This document shows, one piece after another, positions 48,528-58,279 of a stretch of DNA of 64,000 bases. The stretch spans positions 1-64,000 of the forward strand of contig CALWLJ010000002.1 of NCBI GenBank assembly GCA_944381495.1, read 5' to 3'. The notes below the pieces were generated by a model that saw only the letters and a program-made list of their open reading frames with translations, made no database searches and was not told the DNA's origin. The DNA comes from an uncultured Mediterraneibacter sp. Its GTDB lineage: Bacteria > Bacillota > Clostridia > Lachnospirales > Lachnospiraceae. The position numbers were made by a program, and so were the translations under genes. The stretch's first letter is position 1. Every line of letters begins with the position of its first letter.

Positions 48528-51377
48528 TTATTTTCTCTCGACCTCGACCATCTTATAGGCCTCTACCTGGTCGCCTTCTTTTACATCATTATAGTTCTGG
48601 AATACAAATCCACATTCATATCCCGCTCTTACTTCTTTCACATCGTCCTTAAATCTCTTCAGAGACGCGAGCGGACCGTCAAACATAACGATACCGTCGC
48701 GGATCAGACGGGTAGAACAATTTCTCTCAAACACTCCGTCCTGTACATATGCACCGGCAATGGTACCAACACCGGACGCCTTGAATGTCTGACGAACTTC
48801 TGCATGACCCAGGATCTGCTCTTCGAATACCGGATCCAGCATTCCCTTCATAGCCGCCTCTACGTCTTCGATCGCATTGTAAATGACTCTGTAAAGTCTC
48901 AGATCAACGCCTTCACGCTCTGCAATATCTTTTGCTGTGGCGTCCGGACGCACGTTAAATCCGATGATGATGGCATTAGACGCGGATGCAAGGATCACGT
49001 CAGATTCATTGATCGCGCCAACGCCGCCATGGATGATCTTGACGACTACTTCATCATTGCTCAGCTTGAGCAGGCTCTGCTTGATAGCTTCCACGGAGCC
49101 CTGCACATCTGCCTTGACAACGATATTAAGTTCCTTAAGGTTTCCTTCCTGGATCTGGTTGAACAGGTCATCCAGAGACATTTTGGACTTCGTCTCCTCC
49201 AGCAGCCTCACTTTGTTCTGTGCGATAAATGTCTCGGCAAAATGTCTTGCCTCTTTTTCATTCTCACATCCGACAAAGACTTCACCTGCATTAGGCACAT
49301 CGTTCAGTCCGAGGATCTCTACCGGCTGGGACGGACCCGCCTCTTTTACTCTTCTTCCCCGGTCGTCCATCATTGCTCTCACACGTCCATGAGCGCTTCC
49401 TGCCGCAATGGCGTCTCCCACGTGCAGTGTACCTTTCTGCACAAGTACAGTAGCCACGGAACCTTTTCCTTTATCCAGCTCTGCCTCGATCACAAGACCA
49501 CGTGCGGCACGGTTCGGATTTGCCTTCAGCTCCATCACTTCTGCTGTCAGAAGGATCATCTCAAGAAGTTCCGGTATTCCTTCTCCAGTATGAGCGGATA
49601 CCGGTACAAATACCGTGCTTCCGCCCCAGTCTTCGGGGATCAGCTCGTATTCGGTCAGCTCCTGTTTTACACGCTCAACATTTGCTCCGGGTTTATCGAT
49701 CTTGTTGATCGCAACAATGATCTCAACTCCGGCAGCTTTCGCGTGATTGATCGCTTCTACGGTCTGAGGCATAACTCCATCGTCTGCCGCTACAACCAGG
49801 ATGGCAATATCTGTTGAGTTGGCGCCTCTCATACGCATAGCGGTAAATGCCTCATGTCCCGGTGTATCCAGGAATGTGATCTTCTCTCCGTTGATCTCAA
49901 CCACATAAGCACCAATGTGCTGGGTGATACCGCCGGCCTCACGGTCTGTCACATTTGTATGACGGATGGCGTCAAGAAGAGAAGTCTTTCCATGGTCGAC
50001 ATGACCCATAACGCAGACAACCGGAGGACGTTTCACCATCAGGCTTTCGTCTTCTTCGTCTTCTTTCAGAAGTTCTTCTATTACATCTACGACTTCCTCT
50101 TTCTCACAGAGAACGTCGAACTCCATTGCGATTTCTTCCGCAGTATCATAGTCGATCTCCTGGTTCACTGTCACGACCTTGCCCTGAAGGAACAGTTTCT
50201 TCACGATCACAGACGGAACAACCTTCATCTTATCAGCCAGCTCTTTAATCGTAAGGACTTCCGGAATCACGATCTGTTTGATCTGCTCTTCCTTCTTTTC
50301 CTCTTTCTGCTGTGGTTTCTTCACTTCAGAGGAGGCCTTCTGTTTTCTGCCTTTCTTTGCAGCCTTTTCTTCGAAAGCTTCATCTCTGTATTCTTTCTTC
50401 TTATTATCTCTCTCTTTATCTTTCGCCTTATTTCTCTGGCTCTTCTGCTGCTCCATTACAGAGGATCCCAGTGTTTCCCTGTCGTCTCTGCGTGAATCCT
50501 GACGACGGTCGCCTCTCGGGCCCTGGCCGCCTCTCTGATCGCGGCCGCCGAAGCGCTGGTCGCGGTCGCGGCCTCCTCTTTCTCCTCTGTTATTGTCAGG
50601 CCGTGAAGCTCTGCCCTCGCCCGGGCGTCCTTCGCCGTAGGAACGTCCGCCCTGACGGTCACGATCCTGACGTGCGGGACGTCCGTCTCTTCCTTCACCA
50701 GATGGCCGATTTCCCCTCTCTGTTCTGGGATTTCTGCCGTCACCGGCATTTCTCCGCTCTCCGGAAGGTCTTCCGTTCTGAGTGCCTCTGTCAGTGCGCG
50801 GCTGTCTGCCTTCTGCAGAACGATTCTCACCTGCCATCTTCTCCGGACGGGAAGCACGGTTCTCGCTTTCTGCTCTCTCTGGACGGGAAGCACGGTTCTC
50901 CGCCGAACGTGTTTCTCCTGATGTTCTTTCCGGACGCGGCTGTCTGCCTTCTGCAGAGCGGTTCTCAGCCGAGCTTCTCTCCGGACGCGCCGGGCGTCCT
51001 TCTCCGGCTGCTCTTTCCGGACGGGAAGTTCTGCCTTCTCCCTGACGGGCTCCGCCGGATCTGGCCGGCTTCTGTCCCTGGCGGCTGCCCTGGATCCGGC
51101 TGCTGTTTCTGGAATTCTGGGGACGGATCACAAAAGCCAGATTTTTCTTCTTTGGCGCCGCTCCCTCTTTTCCATCCTGTTTTTCCTCTGTATTCTTTCC
51201 GGCAACATCCGCGTTTTTCCCTGCCCCGTACTGTCTGCGGATCTCGTCTGCAACACTTTCCTCTATCATACCTGTACCGTTTTTGACATCCGCATCCTTT
51301 TTCTGCACAATGTCAAGAAGTTCTTTATTGTCCATGCCGAGCTCTTTTGCAAGCTCCTGCACCCTCACTTTCGTCAT
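48528..51377 (-). CDS. infB: translation initiation factor IF-2
   Basis: A GTPase that places fMet-tRNA on the 30S subunit. It has 949 residues: N-terminal helix domain (1-60), a low-complexity linker (about 95-310) of Arg/Gly/Glu/Ser/Pro repeats (units like [16 protein letters not shown]), a Lys/Glu-rich helix, an IF2-N domain ([13 protein letters not shown]), the G domain with [27 protein letters not shown] and [10 protein letters not shown], and C-terminal domains. The linker is longer and more repetitive than in Bacillus. It is central in the rimP-nusA-ylxR-ylxQ-infB-rbfA order. Confidence 0.97.
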   Translation of the reverse strand: MTKVRVQELAKELGMDNKELLDIVQKKDADVKNGTGMIEESVADEIRRQYGAGKNADVAGKNTEEKQDGKEGAAPKKKNLAFVIRPQNSRNSSRIQGSRQGQKPARSGGARQGEGRTSRPERAAGEGRPARPERSSAENRSAEGRQPRPERTSGETRSAENRASRPERAESENRASRPEKMAGENRSAEGRQPRTDRGTQNGRPSGERRNAGDGRNPRTERGNRPSGEGRDGRPARQDRDRQGGRSYGEGRPGEGRASRPDNNRGERGGRDRDQRFGGRDQRGGQGPRGDRRQDSRRDDRETLGSSVMEQQKSQRNKAKDKERDNKKKEYRDEAFEEKAAKKGRKQKASSEVKKPQQKEEKKEEQIKQIVIPEVLTIKELADKMKVVPSVIVKKLFLQGKVVTVNQEIDYDTAEEIAMEFDVLCEKEEVVDVIEELLKEDEEDESLMVKRPPVVCVMGHVDHGKTSLLDAIRHTNVTDREAGGITQHIGAYVVEINGEKITFLDTPGHEAFTAMRMRGANSTDIAILVVAADDGVMPQTVEAINHAKAAGVEIIVAINKIDKPGANVERVKQELTEYELIPEDWGGSTVFVPVSAHTGEGIPELLEMILLTAEVMELKANPNRAARGLVIEAELDKGKGSVATVLVQKGTLHVGDAIAAGSAHGRVRAMMDDRGRRVKEAGPSQPVEILGLNDVPNAGEVFVGCENEKEARHFAETFIAQNKVRLLEETKSKMSLDDLFNQIQEGNLKELNIVVKADVQGSVEAIKQSLLKLSNDEVVVKIIHGGVGAINESDVILASASNAIIIGFNVRPDATAKDIAEREGVDLRLYRVIYNAIEDVEAAMKGMLDPVFEEQILGHAEVRQTFKASGVGTIAGAYVQDGVFERNCSTRLIRDGIVMFDGPLASLKRFKDDVKEVRAGYECGFVFQNYNDVKEGDQVEAYKMVEVERK

Positions 51378-51399
51378 ATCAACTACCTCCTTTATGCAA

Positions 51400-51705
51400 T
51401 CAACGTTTCATTTCTCTCTGAATTCCTTCTGCAAATCCTTCGTCCAATATCGCCAGAGATGCACGGAATTCCTTTCCCATTGCATGCCCTAAGGTATCTT
51501 TATCTCCGTAAAAGCAAATTGGAACCTGGTAAAATTTACACATATCCCGAAACTTTTTCTTTGTATTTTCTGATGCGTCCGAAGCGACGATCACAAGCTT
51601 CGCCCTGCCGGACTTTGTCTCGCTCTCTGTCATTGCCTCCCCGCTGGCGCATCTTCCCGCTTTTGTCGCAAGCCCGATCAGAGATAAGACTTTATCATGT
51701 TTCAA
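51400..51705 (-). CDS. ylxQ: L7Ae-like RNA-binding protein YlxQ
   Basis: A 101-residue member of the L7Ae/L30e/S12e family that binds kink-turn-type RNA in relatives; its role in bacteria is unclear. [37 protein letters not shown] and [17 protein letters not shown] fit the family. The start is a TTG at 51705 with AGGAG 10 nt upstream, overlapping the end of ylxR by 11 bp. It sits between ylxR and infB, as in Bacillus. Confidence 0.9.
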   Translation of the reverse strand: MKHDKVLSLIGLATKAGRCASGEAMTESETKSGRAKLVIVASDASENTKKKFRDMCKFYQVPICFYGDKDTLGHAMGKEFRASLAILDEGFAEGIQREMKR

Positions 51706-51970
51706 TTTCGTCCATCTCCTTTTCCAGCTTTTCATATACCTCCGGAGGTATTGCCTGTTTAAAAGATCTCTCAAGTCCTTTATTCTTCACAGCCATCCGG
51801 AAACACTCTGTAGACCGGCACAGATAAGCGCCGCGTCCGTTCTTCTTTCCGGTAGCGTCCACAACAAATTCATTTTCTTCCGTTCTCAGTATACGCATCA
51901 GCTCTTTTTTCGGTTTCATTTCGCCGCACCCCACGCATTTCCGCATGGGGATCTTCTTCTTTACCGCCAA
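51695..51970 (-). CDS. ylxR: YlxR/RnpM RNA-binding protein
   Basis: A 91-residue DUF448 protein. PMRKCVGCGEMKPKKELMRI is the YlxR signature with its CxxC, followed by GKKNGRGAYLCRSTECF. In Bacillus it is proposed to modulate RNase P and transcription. The TTG at 51970 has AAGGAG 7 nt upstream; the GTG at 51979 is directly on the site and is unlikely. It follows nusA by about 20 bp. Confidence 0.93.
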   Translation of the reverse strand: MAVKKKIPMRKCVGCGEMKPKKELMRILRTEENEFVVDATGKKNGRGAYLCRSTECFRMAVKNKGLERSFKQAIPPEVYEKLEKEMDEIET

Positions 51971-51991
51971 ATATTTCACTCCTTCAGCTGT

Positions 51992-53272
51992 TTACTCTTT
52001 ATCCGTCTCAATGAATTCTATCTCTTCGGCGTCATCCTGAGGAGATTCTCCATTCTCCCCGTCATCTGCATGGGTATCCTCTTCGTACGCGCCGTCGGCA
52101 TAACCGTCTTCATATGTTTCATTGTCGTAAGCGTCGTCGTATCCATCCTCATCATAGGACTCGTCAAAGTCTCCTGTATATCCTTCCTCTTCCGTCAGGC
52201 CCATCTGCTCCATATAATTCTCCGGAAGATCGCCGGACTCGATCGCCTGCGTCTCACTCTTGATATCAATCTTATATCCGGTAAGACGGGCTGCCAGCCT
52301 TGCGTTCTGTCCTTCCTTTCCGATGGCAAGGGAGAGCTGGTAATCCGGTACGATCACGTTGGCAATCTTCTCCTCCGGATCAGCCATAACGGAAATCACC
52401 TTCGCCGGGCTGAGAGCATTCTCAATCAGAAGCGCCGGGTTCTCATCCCAGTTGATGATATCGATCTTCTCTCCACGGAGCTCATTGACAACAGCGTTGA
52501 CTCTCGCTCCATTCATTCCGACACAGGCGCCTACCGGATCCACATTGGGATCATTGGACCAGACAGCCATCTTCGTTCTGGATCCCGCCTCACGGGCGAT
52601 GCTCTTAATCTCTACCGTTCCGTCTCTTACCTCTGCCACTTCCGCCTCAAACAGACGCTTCACAAGCTCCGGATGGGTACGTGACACAAGGATCTTCGGT
52701 CCCTTCGGCGTGTTCTTCACTTCTACAACGTACAGCTTAATCCGCTCTGTCGGTTTGAACACTTCGCCCTTGACCTGCTCGTTTTCAGTCAGCATCGCAT
52801 CCGCTCTGCCCAGGTTGATGCTGATATTCTTGCCTACATAACGCTGTACAATACCTGTGACAATATCCTTTTCTTTCTCAAAATACTGATCAAAGACTAC
52901 TTTTCTCTCTTCTTCTCTGATTTTCTGCAGGATCAGGTTCTTTGCGTTCTGCGTTGCGATCCGTCCGAATTCCTTGGAGTGTACCGGCACCTGCGCGATG
53001 TCTCCCAGGTGCAGGGAAGAGTCCAGTTTTTCCGCATCTTCCAGACTGATCTCCAGAGCCGGATCCATCACTTCCTCAACCACTTCTTTTTCTGCATAAA
53101 CAGCATAATCGCATGTTTCCCGGTTCATGATCACTTTGATATTTTCTGCCGTACCGAAATGGTTCTTACATGCGCTGAGAAGGGAATTTTCAATAGCGTC
53201 CATCATGACATCCTTGCTTATATTTTTTTCTTTTTCAAGAATGTTCAGCGCTTCCATTAATTCTGTGTTCAT
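51992..53272 (-). CDS. nusA: transcription termination/antitermination factor NusA
   Basis: It binds RNA polymerase and nascent RNA, affecting pausing and termination. The 426-residue protein has an N-terminal polymerase-binding domain (1-125), S1 domain (GIVQRYVGKNISINLGRADAML), and two KH domains (DPVGACVGMNGARVNAVVNEL and LAIGKEGQNARLAARLTGYKIDI). About 80 acidic residues follow at the C-terminus (many Asp/Glu/Tyr, ending EEIEFIETDKE), beyond the usual Gram-positive length. The ATG has TAGGAGG upstream. A hairpin lies between rimP and this gene. Confidence 0.96.
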   Translation of the reverse strand: MNTELMEALNILEKEKNISKDVMMDAIENSLLSACKNHFGTAENIKVIMNRETCDYAVYAEKEVVEEVMDPALEISLEDAEKLDSSLHLGDIAQVPVHSKEFGRIATQNAKNLILQKIREEERKVVFDQYFEKEKDIVTGIVQRYVGKNISINLGRADAMLTENEQVKGEVFKPTERIKLYVVEVKNTPKGPKILVSRTHPELVKRLFEAEVAEVRDGTVEIKSIAREAGSRTKMAVWSNDPNVDPVGACVGMNGARVNAVVNELRGEKIDIINWDENPALLIENALSPAKVISVMADPEEKIANVIVPDYQLSLAIGKEGQNARLAARLTGYKIDIKSETQAIESGDLPENYMEQMGLTEEEGYTGDFDESYDEDGYDDAYDNETYEDGYADGAYEEDTHADDGENGESPQDDAEEIEFIETDKE

Positions 53273-53332
53273 TATTATTTCCTCCTAAATTAAATTAAAG
53301 ATATAAATCGTGATTCTTCTTTTCGAAAACCC

Positions 53333-53394
53333 CAGCAGCTCAGCCGCGCCATTCGTAAAACCGCACTTCGTGCTGATCGTGGCCTGAGCTGTTG
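53333..53394 (-). promoter_or_regulatory. structured hairpin between rimP and nusA
   Basis: Directly after the rimP stop codon, CAACAGCTCAG and CTGAGCTGCTG pair at 11 positions (one G-U), extend through GCCACG/CGCGGC-type pairs with a bulge, and enclose a GCAC-GAA-GTGC mini-hairpin. The minus strand continues GGGGTTTTCG, a weak U-run, so it may act as a leaky attenuator before nusA or as a processing site. Confidence 0.55.
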
Positions 53395-53862
53395 CTAGAA
53401 ATCAAGGGCAAGACGGATCAGGGCAATATCTTCCAGATTGAATGTCTGCTTCTCCCCGTCCTCATATGCGATCGTCACCGAGGCGCCGTCATAGCTGTCC
53501 AGGATACCGGTAAATTCCTTCTGTCTGTCTATGGCACGATATGTTCGTATCTCTACTTCTTCTCCGATGTTCCGCCTGAAGTCTTTCTCTTTCTTCAGCG
53601 GTCTTCCCAGTCCAGGCGAACTCACTTCGAACACGTAGGAATCTTCAATATAATCCTTCTCATCAAGAATATCTGAAAATCTTCTGCTGACCACCTCGCA
53701 GTCATCCACAGTGATCCCGCCGGGTTTATCGATATAAGCCCGCAGATACCAGGTGCCGCCTTCTTTTACATATTCCACATCTACAAGCTCGAAGCCATAC
53801 TCTGTTACGATGGGCTCCAGGAGCTCTTCCGTCATCTTTTCATACTCTTCTCTTCTGGACAC
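53395..53862 (-). CDS. rimP: ribosome maturation factor RimP
   Basis: A 155-residue protein for 30S assembly. It shows LVDVEYVKEGGTWYLRAYID in the N-terminal domain, CEVVSRRFSDILDEKDYIED and SYVFEVSSPGLGRPLKKEKDF, the family's most conserved stretch, and an SH3-like C-terminal domain. The start is GTG with GGGAG 6 nt upstream. It is first in the rimP-nusA-ylxR-ylxQ-infB operon, preceded by a promoter and a structured leader. Confidence 0.95.
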   Translation of the reverse strand: MSRREEYEKMTEELLEPIVTEYGFELVDVEYVKEGGTWYLRAYIDKPGGITVDDCEVVSRRFSDILDEKDYIEDSYVFEVSSPGLGRPLKKEKDFRRNIGEEVEIRTYRAIDRQKEFTGILDSYDGASVTIAYEDGEKQTFNLEDIALIRLALDF

Positions 53863-53893
53863 GCTAAACTCCCTTTCTGTATCTGATTCTTCG

Positions 53894-53960
53894 CATAAGG
53901 ATATTCCTTTTCAGCAAAGAAGAGTGAACTTTCGTCCACTCTTCTGCCGGAAACCTTATG
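53894..53960 (-). promoter_or_regulatory. structured 5' leader of the rimP-nusA-infB operon
   Basis: On the minus strand CATAAGG (53954-53960) pairs with CCTTATG (53894-53900), closing a two-stem structure. Inside, TTCC/GGAA and a GAAGAGTG/CACTCTTC hairpin (53937-53944, 53919-53926; 10-nt loop) can form; the hairpin is followed by TTTG. The structure starts within about 6-10 nt of the predicted start point. Confidence 0.55.
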
Positions 53961-53971
53961 TAACTAAAAAA

Positions 53972-54000
53972 ACTTTAACACCTTTTTCCATAGAAATCAA
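53972..54000 (-). promoter_or_regulatory. sigma-A promoter of the rimP-nusA-infB operon
   Basis: TTGATT (53995-54000), a 17-bp spacer and TAAAGT (53972-53977) on the minus strand, just after the topoisomerase A-subunit gene. Confidence 0.75.
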
Positions 54001-54035
54001 GACCTTTTTTGTTAAAAGTACGCTATCTTCCCATT

Positions 54036-56276
54036 TCAGCGGTTTTTCGTTCCTGCGCCGTCCCTTTTCGCCAACTTCAGTCTGTTCAGTGTCACTTCTT
54101 TCTCTCCAAACGGAACTTTCGTCTCTGTTCCTTCTTCGAACAGCCATACATTTTCAAGCTCGTCCTTCTTCTGCAGACGGATGCCACGCACACCTACGGC
54201 AGCTTTTTTCTTGACCGGGACCTCGGAAGCCGGGAACCTGAGGAAGTATCCGTTCCGTGTCTGAAGGACCACATTCTGGTTCTCATTGATCACTTTCACG
54301 CTGACCAGGTGATCTCCCTCCTGCAGTTTCGTCGCCGCGATGGTCCTCTTCGATACCTGGAACTCGGATCCGTCCACTTTCTTCACCATACCCTGGGCCG
54401 TGGCGAAAAGCAGCCTTGCAAACCGCATCTGCTCCGAGTCGAAGACCATGATGATCTGCTCTTCACTGCTGGAGTAGTTGCTTACATTATCAATGGGGGT
54501 TCCCTTATCCCGGAACCGCCCGTAAGGAAGATCCATCACTTTCACCTGATGCATCCGTCCGGTGTCTGTAAAGAGACAGAGCTTTCCTGTGTTCATGCAG
54601 TGGACGACATACCGGTTCTCACTGTCGGCCGCCTCCCTGTTTCTCTCATAGACGGAAGGATCCACAGTTTTGGCATAGCCGAACCGGTCCATCAGGAAGA
54701 CGACTTCCTGCTCCTCCACCTTCTTTTCTTCAAACACAGCCGCTTCTGCATTTTCAATAACCGTTCTCCGCTTCCGCGCATATTCCTTCTTAATGGCATC
54801 CAGATCATCCGTGATCACTCCCGCCATGGAATCATAGTTATTCAGAATATCTTCATAGCGGGCGATGTTTTTCAGTGTCTGCTCGTGTTCTTTCTGAAGA
54901 GCTTCGATCTCCAGTCCGATGAGGCGGTACAGCCGCATTTCCAGGATAGCCGTAGCCTGCCGTTCTGTAAAACGGAGCATGGCAGCCATCTTTTTGGAAA
55001 TAGAAGACTTGAATCGGATGTTATCTGTCACACCGTTTACGAGACAGGCCCTTGCATCTTTTACGGACTGGCTTCCTCTCAGGATCTCGATGATCAGGTC
55101 GATCACGTCGCACGCCTTGATCAGCCCCTCCTGGATCTCGCTTTTTTCCTTCTCCTTCTCCAGAAGCGTCGTATACTTCCTTGTAGCCAGCTCAAACTGG
55201 AAGTCCACATGGTGCTCGATGATCTTCTTGAGCCCCAGAGTCTCCGGACGACCGTCCGCCACTGCCAGCATGTTTACCCCGAAAGTATCCTCCAGACGCG
55301 TCTTCTTGTAGAGCATGTTCTTCAGATTCTCAGCGTCCGCTCCCCTCTTAAGCTCCAGTACGATCCGGATGCCCTCTTTGGAGGACTGGTTGGAAATGTC
55401 AACGATATCCGTTGTCTTCTTAGACTCTACCAGACCTGCCACATCGTTCAGGAACTTTCCGATACCGGATCCGATCATGGTGTAGGGGATCTCGGTGATC
55501 ACGAGCTGTTTCTTACCGCCTTTCAGCTCCTCTACTTCTACCTTTCCGCGGATCTTGATCTTGCCCTGTCCGGTCTCATAGATCTCCGGCAGGTCGTCTT
55601 TGTTCACCACGATCCCGCCGGTCGGGAAGTCCGGACCTTTCACATATTTCATCAGCTGCTTTGTAGTGATGTCATTGTTCTTCATGTATGCCTTGACCGC
55701 ATCAATTACTTCGCCCAGATTGTGGGTGGGGATGCTTGTCGCCATTCCTACTGCGATACCTTCGGCTCCGTTTACAAGAAGATTCGGCACACGCATGGGA
55801 AGGACCTGTGGTTCCTTCTCCGTCTCATCGAAGTTTGGCCCAAATTCAATGACATTCTTGTCCAGATCGGCCAGGCACACCTCCTGGGTAAATTTGGTCA
55901 GTCTGGCTTCCGTATAACGCATGGCGGCAGCGCCGTCCCCCTCGATGGATCCGAAGTTTCCGTGGCCGTCTACCAGTACCATTCCCTTTTTGAAGTCCTG
56001 TGCCATGACAACCAGGGCTTCATAGATAGAACTGTCGCCGTGAGGATGATACTTACCCATGGTATCGCCCACGATACGTGCGCATTTTCTGTATGGCCGG
56101 TCATAGCGGATCCCCAGTTCATACATATCATACAGGGTACGTCTCTGAACCGGTTTGAGCCCGTCCCTCACATCAGGAAGGGCTCTGGAAATGATAACGC
56201 TCATAGCGTAATCGATATATGATTTCTTCATAAGATCCGAATACTCGGTCCTTATGATCTGTGATTCTCCGTTCAT
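54036..56276 (-). CDS. parC: type IIA DNA topoisomerase subunit A (ParC/GyrA-like)
   Basis: The DNA-cutting subunit of a type IIA topoisomerase. The 746-residue protein has RALPDVRDGLKPVQRR, HPHGDSSIYEAL (quinolone-region Ser82 and Glu86), and catalytic Tyr121 in AAMRYTEARLTK. The C-terminal beta-pinwheel is short and no GyrA-box (QRRGGxG-like) was seen; VKKKAAVGVRGIRL stands in its place, so I prefer a topoisomerase IV role. It follows the B subunit by 16 bp. Gyrase genes are usually beside dnaA in Clostridia, which is not in the window. Which name is right cannot be settled here. Confidence 0.85.
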   Translation of the reverse strand: MNGESQIIRTEYSDLMKKSYIDYAMSVIISRALPDVRDGLKPVQRRTLYDMYELGIRYDRPYRKCARIVGDTMGKYHPHGDSSIYEALVVMAQDFKKGMVLVDGHGNFGSIEGDGAAAMRYTEARLTKFTQEVCLADLDKNVIEFGPNFDETEKEPQVLPMRVPNLLVNGAEGIAVGMATSIPTHNLGEVIDAVKAYMKNNDITTKQLMKYVKGPDFPTGGIVVNKDDLPEIYETGQGKIKIRGKVEVEELKGGKKQLVITEIPYTMIGSGIGKFLNDVAGLVESKKTTDIVDISNQSSKEGIRIVLELKRGADAENLKNMLYKKTRLEDTFGVNMLAVADGRPETLGLKKIIEHHVDFQFELATRKYTTLLEKEKEKSEIQEGLIKACDVIDLIIEILRGSQSVKDARACLVNGVTDNIRFKSSISKKMAAMLRFTERQATAILEMRLYRLIGLEIEALQKEHEQTLKNIARYEDILNNYDSMAGVITDDLDAIKKEYARKRRTVIENAEAAVFEEKKVEEQEVVFLMDRFGYAKTVDPSVYERNREAADSENRYVVHCMNTGKLCLFTDTGRMHQVKVMDLPYGRFRDKGTPIDNVSNYSSSEEQIIMVFDSEQMRFARLLFATAQGMVKKVDGSEFQVSKRTIAATKLQEGDHLVSVKVINENQNVVLQTRNGYFLRFPASEVPVKKKAAVGVRGIRLQKKDELENVWLFEEGTETKVPFGEKEVTLNRLKLAKRDGAGTKNR

Positions 56277-56292
56277 TCTTCACCCTCCTCTG

Positions 56293-58215
56293 TCATATGT
56301 CAAGCTCTGCTTCTCGTGCATTTTCATAAATAAATGCCCTTCTCGGCGGAACTTCTGTTCCCATCAGCATTTCCGTCACGCCGGAAGCCATCCTGGCATC
56401 CTCGATCTCCACCAGCTTAAGCAGCCGGCGTTCCGGATCCAAAGTGGTCTCCCAGAGCTGTTCCGCATCCATCTCGCCAAGACCTTTGTATCGCTGAAGG
56501 GTAAAGGGACCTTTATGTGTCTTCCGATATTCCTCCAGAGCCTTGTCATCGTACAGATATTCCTCTTCGCCGTTCTTCGGCATAGCCTTGTACAGAGGCG
56601 GCATGGCGATATAAACATGTCCCTCGTAGATCAATTCCGGCATAAAACGATAGAACAATGTAAGCAGCAGTGTGGAAATGTGCGCGCCGTCCACATCTGC
56701 ATCGGCCATGATAATGATTTTGTCATAGCGCAGTTTACTGATATCAAAATCATTGCCGTATCCCTCAGAAAAACCGCAGCCAAAAGCATTGATCATCGTC
56801 TTGATCTCCGCATTTGCCAGAACTTTGTCAATGCTCGCCTTTTCCACGTTCAGAATCTTCCCGCGGATAGGAAGGATTGCCTGGTAATTCCGGTCTCTTG
56901 CAGTCTTCGCCGAGCCGCCGGCCGAATCTCCCTCCACGATAAAAATCTCACACTTCTTTGGATCCCTGCTTTCACAGTTAGCCAGCTTGCCGTTGCTGTC
57001 AAAGGAATATTTCTGTTTTGTGAGCAGGTTTGTCTTTGCCTTCTCCTCTGTCTTCCGTATCTTTGCCGCCTTCTCCGCACTGGAGAGCACTGTCTTCAGG
57101 GTATCCAGGTTCCGGTCAAAATAGCGGACGATTTCTTCTCCTGTCACCTTTCCTACTGCCTTGGAGGCATCCGGATTATCCAGTTTTGTCTTGGTCTGTC
57201 CCTCGAACCGTGGATCCGGATGCTTGATAGAAATAATAGCAGTCATCCCGTTCCGGATATCCGCACCTGTGAAATTGGCGTCTTTTTCCTTCAAAATCCC
57301 CAGCTCTCTGGCGTACTGATTCATCACTGTAGTAAATGTCGTCTTAAATCCGGTCAGATGAGTACCGCCCTCCGCATTATAGATATTGTTACAGAATCCC
57401 AGCACATTTTCATGAAATTCATTCACATACTGAAACGCGCACTCCACTTCTATACCGTCTGACTCGCCTTTGAAATACACTGGTTCGTGGAGTACTTCTT
57501 TCTTCTTGTTCAGATCACGGATAAAGCCGATGATCCCTTCCGGTTCATGATACTCGATATGTTCCGGGGATTCCGGTCTCTTATCGTCAAAAATAATGGT
57601 AAGCTCCGGGTTCAGATAAGCCGTCTCATGAAGTCTGCTCTTTACTTCCTCTGCCCGGAACCGAGTCTTCTCGAAAATGGTGTCGTCCGGAAGGAAATTC
57701 ACCGTGGTGCCTGTCTTCCTTGTCTTCCCGATCTTCGGCAGGAGCCCGTTCTCCAGCTCGATCACCGGGACCCCCTTCTCGTAACGGTCATGGTGAATGT
57801 ATCCGTCCCGGCTGATCTTCACATCCATATAAGTCGAAAGTGCGTTTACGACAGAAGAACCGACTCCGTGAAGTCCGCCGCTGGTCTTGTACGCTGAATC
57901 ATCAAATTTGCCTCCTGCGTGAAGGGTAGTGAATACCAGTCTGGCCGCTGAAACGCCTTTCTGGTGCATATCCACCGGGATTCCCCTTCCGTTATCAGAA
58001 ACTGTAGCCGAGCCGTCTTTTTCCAGTGTAACATGAATCTCCGTACAGTAACCGGCAAGATGCTCGTCCACAGAGTTGTCCACGATCTCATAGATCAGAT
58101 GGTTCAGTCCCTTGGTAGATACGCTGCCGATATACATACCGGGCCGTTTCCGGACCGCCTCCAGTCCCTCCAGTACCGCGATGCTCCCGGCATCATATGT
58201 ATTTTTTTCTGCCAT
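56293..58215 (-). CDS. parE: type IIA DNA topoisomerase subunit B (ParE/GyrB-like)
   Basis: The ATPase subunit that pairs with the following A subunit. The 640-residue protein has the GHKL ATP site (EIVDNSVDEHLAG, DNGRGIPVDMH, GGLHGVGSSVVNALS), the transducer domain, and the TOPRIM domain with EGDSAGGSAK and DADVDGAHI. The segment PIRGKILNVEKA is typical for the family. It ends with the usual CTD for ParE/GyrB without an insertion. It has its own promoter downstream of spoIIP, with a leader of about 90 nt. Confidence 0.87.
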   Translation of the reverse strand: MAEKNTYDAGSIAVLEGLEAVRKRPGMYIGSVSTKGLNHLIYEIVDNSVDEHLAGYCTEIHVTLEKDGSATVSDNGRGIPVDMHQKGVSAARLVFTTLHAGGKFDDSAYKTSGGLHGVGSSVVNALSTYMDVKISRDGYIHHDRYEKGVPVIELENGLLPKIGKTRKTGTTVNFLPDDTIFEKTRFRAEEVKSRLHETAYLNPELTIIFDDKRPESPEHIEYHEPEGIIGFIRDLNKKKEVLHEPVYFKGESDGIEVECAFQYVNEFHENVLGFCNNIYNAEGGTHLTGFKTTFTTVMNQYARELGILKEKDANFTGADIRNGMTAIISIKHPDPRFEGQTKTKLDNPDASKAVGKVTGEEIVRYFDRNLDTLKTVLSSAEKAAKIRKTEEKAKTNLLTKQKYSFDSNGKLANCESRDPKKCEIFIVEGDSAGGSAKTARDRNYQAILPIRGKILNVEKASIDKVLANAEIKTMINAFGCGFSEGYGNDFDISKLRYDKIIIMADADVDGAHISTLLLTLFYRFMPELIYEGHVYIAMPPLYKAMPKNGEEEYLYDDKALEEYRKTHKGPFTLQRYKGLGEMDAEQLWETTLDPERRLLKLVEIEDARMASGVTEMLMGTEVPPRRAFIYENAREAELDI

Positions 58216-58279
58216 TTACATTCTCCCTTTCGGTCTGCAGACAAGCCTTGCAGCCCGCCTGCAGATACTATTTCGTCCT

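Noticed and set aside
50450-51095. CRISPR-like repeats in the infB region
   Set aside because: The repeats are in-frame coding repeats of the IF-2 linker, unevenly spaced and degenerate.
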